Virus record (IMG/VR): IMGVR_UViG_3300001450_008740
Span: 1-25,107 of that record
DNA length: 25,107 bases
Reading direction: 5' to 3' (one strand)
Origin: a virus
The notes beneath the pieces were generated by a model. That model was not told where the DNA came from. It did no database searches and saw only the letters and a program-made list of their open reading frames with translations. Made by a program: the position numbers and the translations under genes. How positions within the stretch are numbered: the stretch's first letter is position 1; each line of letters starts with the position of its first letter. Shown here piece by piece: positions 1 to 5,890 of the stretch.

Positions 1-1
1 G

Positions 2-889
2 AGTGGACCGCATATCTTCTCGATCGGTTCTACATGGAAGCGACACTTCCAACCCGCAATGCGTATCGTTGACATCCAGTCACACTATGATCTGTGTCTC
101 GGTGATATTATCCTCACTGGTTATTCTCATCTTGTGTCGAATCTATCGACATCTCGTCACGGTTGGCATCTCGATGACGATGGTACACCACCACCAAAGA
201 GTGGAGTCCATGTAGACTTGGTCCAGACTCACACTGGTGGTAAAAATGATACCAAAATTGTTCAGGAGAACATCATCATTCGGTATGTTACTGAGTGGGA
301 TCGAAATGGTGGACAACAATTGTTCGGTTCGTTCGGAAGAAACGATCTAGAGGAATCTGAATTCAGAAACTTTGCGTTCGTAGGAAACCGAATCGCTCAG
401 TGGGCAGGTATCGATGACGAGAACTACCCCGGAGTTAGACGTGAAGATGGTAGTCTTGTCGTTGGACGAGCAAGAATGTTTGCATGGGGTGTACACAACA
501 CTCGCAACTGCTTGTTCCAAGACAACATCATGTTCGGTAAAGGTAACTGGAACGGTATTGAAACCAAGAACAAGTACACAGGAGAAGAAGTCGAAGTCCA
601 ATACCCATTTGAAAATGGTTACGGATCTCCCATGTACACCAACGTCATGTGGCGAGACAATTATCGTACACCAGATAAGGAAGAGTATTTCATGCCGACT
701 CCAGATGCTACATCAGGACAGGGAAGTGGTACACCGGAGGAACTTCGATTCGATCCGGAAACGATGACCTTGCCTTGGACGAGTCCTGCTACGGGTGTTC
801 ACTATGAAGGAGATGCATCTAAGTTAGCAAGTCACAAATGGAATGACTACGCCAACAACGATGATATACTAGAGAAGTGGGATAAGTAA
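2..889 (+). CDS. Right-handed beta-helix protein, 5'-truncated (tailspike/polysaccharide-lyase-like)
   Basis: The reading frame is open to the left edge, so the N-terminus lies outside the window; the visible part is about 295 aa and ends at TAA 887-889. Seen: short asparagine- and glycine-rich strand-turn units such as ENIIIRYVTEW, FAFVGNRIAQW and CLFQDNIMFGKGNW, alternating hydrophobic strands with polar turns, plus a GVHVDLVQTH segment resembling the HxDxxQ turn of pectate-lyase-like beta-helices. The last 90 residues lose this rhythm and look like a C-terminal cap or domain. Known: this fold is common in phage tailspikes and depolymerases that bind or cut surface polysaccharide. Inference: a virion or secreted polysaccharide-interacting protein. 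No catalytic residues can be assigned, and a non-enzymatic structural role is possible. An ATG at position 59 is internal to the frame and probably not the start. A strong terminator follows directly. Confidence 0.6.
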   Translation, partial: SGPHIFSIGSTWKRHFQPAMRIVDIQSHYDLCLGDIILTGYSHLVSNLSTSRHGWHLDDDGTPPPKSGVHVDLVQTHTGGKNDTKIVQENIIIRYVTEWDRNGGQQLFGSFGRNDLEESEFRNFAFVGNRIAQWAGIDDENYPGVRREDGSLVVGRARMFAWGVHNTRNCLFQDNIMFGKGNWNGIETKNKYTGEEVEVQYPFENGYGSPMYTNVMWRDNYRTPDKEEYFMPTPDATSGQGSGTPEELRFDPETMTLPWTSPATGVHYEGDASKLASHKWNDYANNDDILEKWDK

Positions 890-907
890 AATTTAAACAC
901 TTTACAG

Positions 908-945
908 AAACACCGGTTGGGGGACATCTCCAACCGGTGTTTTTA
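908..945 (+). terminator. Rho-independent terminator after the beta-helix gene
   Basis: A perfect stem of 11 bp (ACACCGGTTGG at 910-920 with its complement at 930-940), extendable by A-T pairs to about 13 bp, closes a 9-nt loop and is followed by TTTTAATTAA. It lies about 20 nt after the stop codon of the beta-helix gene. It should end plus-strand transcription before the protease gene, which implies that the protease has its own promoter. Confidence 0.9.
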
Positions 946-998
946 ATTAATAAAATACAAAATTTATACAAAAAATAGCATATTTAGCCATATATACT

Positions 999-1757
999 AT
1001 GATGTCAAAAAACAAACTAGTAGCATATGCAGTGAGCTTGCTAGTCGTCATGAACCAACTCTCAGGCTGTTCTACATTAGAAAAGTCTTCACAAAAACCC
1101 ACAGAAAATCAAACAGAATCACCACCAGAATTTAAACCATTCATCCCTCTTGATGATAATGCGTTTGGTTTTGTAGGATCTCTACGTCGTTCAACAGGTA
1201 AAGTTCTAGGTTCCGCTGTTCTGATAGAAACAAATGTTGCACTTACTGCGGCGCACTGTTTAATTGATACCGATATTTCATACGTAGAATTTGCTGGGAA
1301 AAACTACCCAATCGACTACACCATATGCTACGAAGACGGAACACATATAAACCACGACATTGGGTTAGTATTTCTAACAGAAAATGTTATTGGAGTTAAT
1401 CCAGTTAGCAGAATTGATGACGTTATTAGTAGCATAAAAAAATGGGATTATGTTACAACAATTGGCTACTCTAGGGGATTTAAAAAGGCATCGTCACTCA
1501 GCACATTTCGATACTACGGTGTTCTATACAACGAAGAAAATCAAATCAAGATGCTACCACATAATGGGAGTATCTGGTTTGGTGACTCTGGTGGTGGTTT
1601 ATTTTGGTTTGGTCCCAAAGGATTTCAATTAATAGGAATCCTAATCAGCTTTTCACAGATTGACGGAACAATCATAGAAAATTCATCTACTCGTGTTGAT
1701 TGTTATCAAAATTGGATAGATCACGAAATAGAGAAGAATAAAGAATTAAATTCTTAA
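999..1757 (+). CDS. Trypsin-like serine protease with lipoprotein signal peptide
   Basis: Predicted to be exported, lipid-anchored and proteolytic. Seen: residues 1-24 form a signal peptide (Lys4, Lys6, a hydrophobic stretch, then a lipobox L-S-G-C24), with Ser25 at +2 as in lipoproteins sent to the outer membrane. Residues 25-55 are a Ser/Thr/Pro/Glu-rich linker. The S1 (chymotrypsin-fold) triad is complete: LTAAHC (His86), HDIGLVFL (Asp120) and GDSGGGLFW (Ser197 with oxyanion glycines). The length, 252 aa, is normal for a single-domain S1 protease. The start is ATG 999; ATG 1002 is the alternative. No purine-rich Shine-Dalgarno sequence precedes either, unlike almost every other gene here. 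The gene overlaps the convergent RuvC-like gene by 4 nt. The family call is firm; the substrate and its role in infection are unknown. Confidence 0.88.
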   Translation: MMSKNKLVAYAVSLLVVMNQLSGCSTLEKSSQKPTENQTESPPEFKPFIPLDDNAFGFVGSLRRSTGKVLGSAVLIETNVALTAAHCLIDTDISYVEFAGKNYPIDYTICYEDGTHINHDIGLVFLTENVIGVNPVSRIDDVISSIKKWDYVTTIGYSRGFKKASSLSTFRYYGVLYNEENQIKMLPHNGSIWFGDSGGGLFWFGPKGFQLIGILISFSQIDGTIIENSSTRVDCYQNWIDHEIEKNKELNS

Positions 1758-2320
1758 ATCATAGTATATTTTATATTATCATATAAACACTTACAAACAA
1801 AATACGCATCAACAATATCTGATACGGGGTTAGTTACGCCTGTTTTGTCTGGAGTTATAATTTTAGCTAGATTATGAGTTGTTTCCCGGTGAAAAGCACT
1901 GTGCATGTCAGCTTTATTTGCATTACCTTTCCCACAAGCTCTCTTCTTAACTTCAGACGGAGTTATAACTTCTACTGGAATATTATTCTGAAAGAATTTA
2001 TATTTTAGTATGCCAGTATTTTCTGCAATATGGAATACTCTACCCTTTGCACCATAGGCATATCCCTCTAAACCAACTTGATCACAACCATAGCAAACAT
2101 CGGCTGCCCATGCGGAAATTGTATCATATCGTTCACAGTCGTGATTATATTCTTCAAAAACACTACCATGTATATTTGACAAAAAAGTCTTTGCATATTT
2201 TTTAGTATCTGTAAGATAGTAAAATTTACATTTATTAAAAGAGAAAGTATCGGTAATTTCTCCCCTATAAACACAAATTGCTGGACCACACAATGAATAA
2301 TCGATTCCGGCTATTAACAT
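1754..2320 (-). CDS. RuvC-like Holliday junction resolvase
   Basis: Predicted to cut branched recombination and replication intermediates before packaging. Seen: an RNase H-fold pattern with acidic residues in RuvC order. These are Asp7 in IAGIDYSLCG, Glu85 in GLEGYAYG, and the C-terminal SDIVDAY with Asp168 and Asp171. Between them are the RuvC-type segment IAENTGILKY and PSEVKKRACGKGNANKADM, which resembles the VKxxxxGxGxAxK region of RuvC. The 188 aa fit the family. The start ATG has an AGAAGG Shine-Dalgarno about 6 nt upstream. T4 itself uses the unrelated endonuclease VII (gp49) for this job, so this may be its functional substitute (inference). It overlaps the end of the protease gene tail to tail by 4 nt. 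The fold is likely; substrate specificity is unproven. Confidence 0.75.
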   Translation of the reverse strand: MLIAGIDYSLCGPAICVYRGEITDTFSFNKCKFYYLTDTKKYAKTFLSNIHGSVFEEYNHDCERYDTISAWAADVCYGCDQVGLEGYAYGAKGRVFHIAENTGILKYKFFQNNIPVEVITPSEVKKRACGKGNANKADMHSAFHRETTHNLAKIITPDKTGVTNPVSDIVDAYFVCKCLYDNIKYTMI

Positions 2321-2376
2321 AATTTTTCCTTCTAAGTAGTTATATTAAATAAATACATCAAAAGAGGAGAAATAAA

Positions 2377-2451
2377 ATGCCAGTAATTAATATCACTAGA
2401 AAAAGTATTCGGTACAAAATAAAGAACATCAAGAGAGTATATTCGTATTAA
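2377..2451 (+). CDS. Tiny basic ORF (24 aa), hypothetical
   Basis: An ATG preceded by a near-ideal Shine-Dalgarno (AGAGGAG, 6 nt upstream) opens a 24-codon frame, MPVINITRKSIRYKIKNIKR followed by VYSY, ending at TAA. It is strongly basic (about 8 Lys/Arg, no acidic residues). It is divergent from the RuvC-like gene, and its stop lies just before the hairpin that ends the porin transcript on the other strand. No family is recognised. It could be a genuine small peptide, a leader peptide, or the decayed start of a lost gene. The main support is the ribosome-binding site, so confidence is low. Confidence 0.35.
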   Translation: MPVINITRKSIRYKIKNIKRVYSY

Positions 2452-2482
2452 AAATAACAAGAGGGGACTAACGTCCCCTCTT
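2449..2482 (-). terminator. Rho-independent terminator of the porin transcript
   Basis: Read on the minus strand, a perfect 10-bp stem (AAGAGGGGAC with GTCCCCTCTT, plus-strand 2459-2482) with a 4-nt loop is followed by a U-rich tract (TTGTTATTTTTA). It sits about 50 nt after the porin stop codon. On the plus strand the hairpin is not followed by a U run, so the polarity is minus. Confidence 0.85.
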
Positions 2483-2533
2483 GCACACGGATAGAGGGTG
2501 ATCCAACCCCCCAGTATAATATAACTTTATATA

Positions 2534-3562
2534 TTAAAAGCTAACAGTCAACATGCTCTTGATGAGATACTGTCCGTCAGTGGTGGAAGTTTCCCATCCA
2601 GTATTGGTAAGATCATACCCAGAATCGACTGCGTTTAGCGCATACCCGAAAGAGTTGGTCCACCTTACATTGGAATTAAAGATAACATTCGCACCAATAG
2701 TAGCGAGATTTAGATCCGAATTGACGCCATCCATGACACCATATTCGTACTGACCAAATAGCTGTACGTCATGGCTAAGAAGATAGCTGGCAGTACCAAC
2801 GACAGAATAATTACTCCAACTGTCGTTGACTCGGTTCGACGCAACATAAGCAGCATCAAACTTAAATTCGCCACACTCTACACCAGCATCAAACGTAAAG
2901 CTATCGTAACTATCGGTAGCAGTCTGTTCGTTTGCAAATGCACCACCAAGAGTGATGTTCTCAAAACCATCATATTCTACGCGTCCACTAAGTCCGTAGT
3001 CATTGTCACCAAAGCTACTGTTGTCAGTGTTAAAACCATCATTGTATGATGCGTAGAAAGAAAAATCATCGAAGCTCTTGCTGACTTCGATACCCTGTGA
3101 CCAACCTTGGCCATATGTGAGGGCTGTGACAGTATAGTCACCAGTGACAAGCGTGGTTGGATCAGAGACGTACCCGCTATAGAAGCTGGTAACGAACTGC
3201 CCCGCCTTCACATCAAAACCACCGATGTTCTTACTGAGGAAAGCATCCTTCAGTACAAACTCGGTGTCACTCCACTGACCACTTACTCCATAGTCAAATC
3301 CATAAACCTCACCCGAAAAGGCAATTCGAGCACGATCAATGTCAAATCCCCGAGTTGTTTCGTTTGATCCACCAGCGTTCCATAGATAACGGAACTGAAT
3401 GAAACCAGAAACATCCACGGTGACGGGAGATTCTTCAGACTTGAGACTCATGTGAGTCATCGAGTCTTCGCGAACACCCATGATAAGCTCATGGACATTT
3501 ACGTTTTCGGCTGCACCAGTCATAAGAGGTGCAGAAAGAAGTACTGTTGCGATATTAATCAT
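2534..3562 (-). CDS. Outer-membrane porin, phosphate-selective porin O/P-like
   Basis: Predicted 342-aa outer-membrane beta-barrel channel. Seen: a hydrophobic N-terminus with an Ala-Ala site near residues 17-18, then DVSGFIQFRYLWN (50-62). Next comes FDIDRARIAFSGEVYGFDYG (73-92), LKDAFLS and VKAGQFVTSF, the order found at the start of OprP/OprO-type porins. Alternating aromatic amphipathic strands follow, and the protein ends in Phe342, the usual C-terminal signal of outer-membrane barrels. The start is well fixed: AAAGGAGAT precedes the ATG and an in-frame TAA lies five codons upstream. The signal peptide is odd because its first 20 residues have no Lys or Arg. The gene is 21 nt downstream of the 64-aa membrane protein and shares its transcript. 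The substrate is unknown; phosphate selectivity cannot be claimed from the sequence. Confidence 0.82.
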   Translation of the reverse strand: MINIATVLLSAPLMTGAAENVNVHELIMGVREDSMTHMSLKSEESPVTVDVSGFIQFRYLWNAGGSNETTRGFDIDRARIAFSGEVYGFDYGVSGQWSDTEFVLKDAFLSKNIGGFDVKAGQFVTSFYSGYVSDPTTLVTGDYTVTALTYGQGWSQGIEVSKSFDDFSFYASYNDGFNTDNSSFGDNDYGLSGRVEYDGFENITLGGAFANEQTATDSYDSFTFDAGVECGEFKFDAAYVASNRVNDSWSNYSVVGTASYLLSHDVQLFGQYEYGVMDGVNSDLNLATIGANVIFNSNVRWTNSFGYALNAVDSGYDLTNTGWETSTTDGQYLIKSMLTVSF

Positions 3563-3583
3563 AGTAGATCTCCTTTAGTGGCT

Positions 3584-3778
3584 TCAGCCACCCCAAGTAG
3601 TAACTGAGTCCCAGATGGTTGCGATCGCATCTCGGAACCAGAGGACACCATCCCATGCGAATGGGACAAGGGCGAGACTGATGAGGAGGGATCGGGTAAT
3701 TCCAATCTTTCCAAGCCAGCTCTGTACAAAATCTTTACCGCAACCTGCGGCGGGGCAATCTCCAGTAGTTTTACTCAT
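3584..3778 (-). CDS. Small membrane protein with CX4C motif, hypothetical
   Basis: Not recognised. The frame is open from further upstream (ATG 3829), but the start at 3778 is preferred because AAGGAGAAACCT precedes it, giving 64 aa. Seen: Cys8 and Cys13 in DCPAAGCGKDF, an amphipathic stretch to residue 27, one hydrophobic segment at about 28-48 (ITRSLLISLALVPFAWDGVL), then a Trp-rich C-terminus ending TTWGG. It probably spans the membrane once. It lies just upstream of the porin on the same strand, so co-expression is likely. It could be a holin-like or envelope-modifying protein, or a metal-binding small protein; none of these can be shown. Confidence 0.7.
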   Translation of the reverse strand: MSKTTGDCPAAGCGKDFVQSWLGKIGITRSLLISLALVPFAWDGVLWFRDAIATIWDSVTTWGG

Positions 3779-3853
3779 AGGTTTCTCCTTGTATAAGAGT
3801 ATAATGTGTCCATGCTCCGACGAACACACTGGATTAATAAAAGTTCTATTGTA

Positions 3854-5818
3854 TCATGAATTAGTTGTTAAGTCAACTACTTCACATGAATTTCCTGAAC
3901 AAGCAAACGTCTGCGTTCCCGCTGTATTGTCTTCTTGTTCGTACTCTCCCAATCTACTCCAATCCACATCTTGTGGCATGGAAGCTAAAAGTTCTTTGTA
4001 CTCTTCATCAGTGCAATCCTGATAAGGAGCTTGTCTATATGTATGATCCGAGAATGGTAAGAATGATACACCGGAGACATCATCAAAATGTTCCCACACC
4101 CATGCCCCAACTTCCATCCACTCAGACTCTTTGACTGAAACGGTTATTGATGGTTTGTGTTCACACCAAAACTTCTGATACTTTAACCAAAGTTCCAGTT
4201 GTTCTAGCGCAGTAAGATCCATACGGAACACTGCATTTTTTGGTGCCTTCATTGGGAATGAAAATACCATTGTATGTTCTGGCTTCATCACATCAGGTTC
4301 ACATGGAAATCCAATTTCATCCATAAATGTACATAATGGATCTTTGATATCTGCACGAACAGTACGAATATAATTTGGGTTATGTCGAGCATGAATCCCA
4401 GAAGCAGCGTCAACTAACTGAGAGACAGTTCCACTAGGTTTTACGCATGTAATAGCAACAGATTCATTTATTCCAATATTCTTTGCTGTCTTCTTGTTCT
4501 CTACTATTGCGGTAGTCTTCAGATGCGTTAGAAGCTCTTCTAGTCCCTTAGACTTACCGTTAGTGAGCTTACAATCCATGATACCTGTCATTGATACACC
4601 AAGAAGTCGTTCATCTTCACAATTACGTTCCCACTCACTTGACAGATACTTAAAGTTAGTTAGAGTTGACTGCCAAGTTCCCAGAATCGTAGCAAGACGC
4701 ACTTTGCGTTCAAGGGATTCTTTCGTATCGTCTCCACGCACAACAATCTCGGTGAGGTTACAGAATTCTTTATCACGGAGAATGATCTCACTACATGGGT
4801 TGGTACCAAATTCATGATCAGTTTCTCGCAATCGATAACCATCACCCATAGATTCTCTATGATTATTTGCATGTTCAATTTGTTTCTTGGCCGCATCTCG
4901 ATTGAAGATACCACGCTCACCGGACTTACTCTTGTAGAGTGAAACCCATTCCTCCATAAACGTACCAATCTCAGGCTTCTCTCTATATGCTACTGAATTA
5001 TTCGATAATGCTCTTTGTGGGTCGGAAACCCACCACTGTCCGTGCTTCGCATCACGCATCCGTTCATCGGTAAGCGACGAGAGTGAGATAAGGGCACTTC
5101 TTCGTACTCCCCCAACCACGACAATTTCAGCAATCTTACAGATGACATCATGACACTCGATTGATGTGAGTTTTCTTCCAGCAGCTTTCTGATAGGTATC
5201 CACCGTGAATCGGAATAAATCGTCCAATGGCTCCGGACCCGAAGCTCTACCACCGAAAGTTTTGAGTTTTGCTCCGGCAGATCTAACTTTAGATAAGTCC
5301 CATTTCGGAATCTGACCTCCAATAAGAAGGGAGTTGAGTTCCTTATATGCTTTAGCCCAACCCATCTTACTATCCTGTACAACAATGGTCGTATCACTAT
5401 CTTCAAATTCTTCTGCAATTGTAGGAAGTTTCTTAAGGAAATCACGTTCGACACTAAACCCAACACCAGTACCACACATAAGTACATATAAAATTTCATC
5501 AAAGGCACGAACTCTACCTGAACTAGCAAAGGAACAATTATATCCTGCAATGTTGTCTCGCTTAAGAGCTTCTCCGGCCGTCATGAGTGCTCTCATCGAA
5601 GGCATGACTTCTAGGTTAAGAACAGCAGTTTCGAGTTCTTCTCGTTCCTTCTTTGATACATTGTAATTATGAAACTCCTTAAGGTGTTCCTCAAAGAAGT
5701 TAAAATAACGACTAACAGTTTCAGACCAAGTCTCTCTCCTGCCTATTTCCGGTAACCATCTAGAGTAACGGGATAGGTGAATAAACGACTGATATAAACT
5801 TGGTAACTCTGTACTCAT
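3854..5818 (-). CDS. nrdJ: Adenosylcobalamin-dependent (class II) ribonucleoside-triphosphate reductase, monomeric
   Basis: Reduces ribonucleotides to deoxyribonucleotides using a thiyl radical generated from adenosylcobalamin, independent of oxygen and without a small subunit. Seen: redox Cys95 in AGYNCSFA; NPCSEI with the expected thiyl-radical Cys342 and catalytic Glu344; the second redox Cys353 in EFCNLTE; GGVRRSALISLS (236-247); CVKPSGTVSQLVDAASGIHA (458-477); and a C-terminal CX4C (Cys640, Cys645) that would shuttle electrons from thioredoxin. The pattern matches Lactobacillus-type monomeric RTPR, though at 654 aa it is shorter than the 739 aa of that enzyme. GGAGA lies about 8 nt before the ATG. 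No thioredoxin or B12 gene is in the window, so both must come from the host or elsewhere in the phage genome. Confidence 0.93.
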   Translation of the reverse strand: MSTELPSLYQSFIHLSRYSRWLPEIGRRETWSETVSRYFNFFEEHLKEFHNYNVSKKEREELETAVLNLEVMPSMRALMTAGEALKRDNIAGYNCSFASSGRVRAFDEILYVLMCGTGVGFSVERDFLKKLPTIAEEFEDSDTTIVVQDSKMGWAKAYKELNSLLIGGQIPKWDLSKVRSAGAKLKTFGGRASGPEPLDDLFRFTVDTYQKAAGRKLTSIECHDVICKIAEIVVVGGVRRSALISLSSLTDERMRDAKHGQWWVSDPQRALSNNSVAYREKPEIGTFMEEWVSLYKSKSGERGIFNRDAAKKQIEHANNHRESMGDGYRLRETDHEFGTNPCSEIILRDKEFCNLTEIVVRGDDTKESLERKVRLATILGTWQSTLTNFKYLSSEWERNCEDERLLGVSMTGIMDCKLTNGKSKGLEELLTHLKTTAIVENKKTAKNIGINESVAITCVKPSGTVSQLVDAASGIHARHNPNYIRTVRADIKDPLCTFMDEIGFPCEPDVMKPEHTMVFSFPMKAPKNAVFRMDLTALEQLELWLKYQKFWCEHKPSITVSVKESEWMEVGAWVWEHFDDVSGVSFLPFSDHTYRQAPYQDCTDEEYKELLASMPQDVDWSRLGEYEQEDNTAGTQTFACSGNSCEVVDLTTNS

Positions 5819-5853
5819 AACAAAAATCTCCGACTATATTGTATAAAAACACT

Positions 5854-5881
5854 ATTATATATGGTTTATTTAATAAGTAAA
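5854..5881 (-). promoter_or_regulatory. Sigma70-like promoter upstream of the class II RNR gene
   Basis: On the minus strand, TTTACT (plus 5876-5881) and a perfect TATAAT (plus 5854-5859) are separated by 16 bp. The RNR start codon lies about 35 nt further on. This matches host housekeeping-sigma promoters and would allow the reductase to be transcribed independently of the virion genes upstream. AT-rich surroundings make chance matches possible. Confidence 0.45.
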
Positions 5882-5890
5882 CATAAAAAA

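Noticed and set aside
3779-3829. N-terminal extension of the 64-aa membrane protein to ATG 3829
   Set aside because: The extension has no ribosome-binding site, while AAGGAG sits at the right distance from ATG 3778.
3863-3880. Six-bp inverted repeat (TAGTTG/CAACTA) at the end of the RNR gene as a terminator
   Set aside because: The stem is short and A/T-rich and lies inside the coding region; no U tract follows it in either direction.
5819-5890. Possible cobalamin riboswitch before the B12-dependent RNR gene
   Set aside because: The intergenic region is only 72 nt and AT-rich; it has no room for a cobalamin aptamer and shows no B12-box-like sequence.
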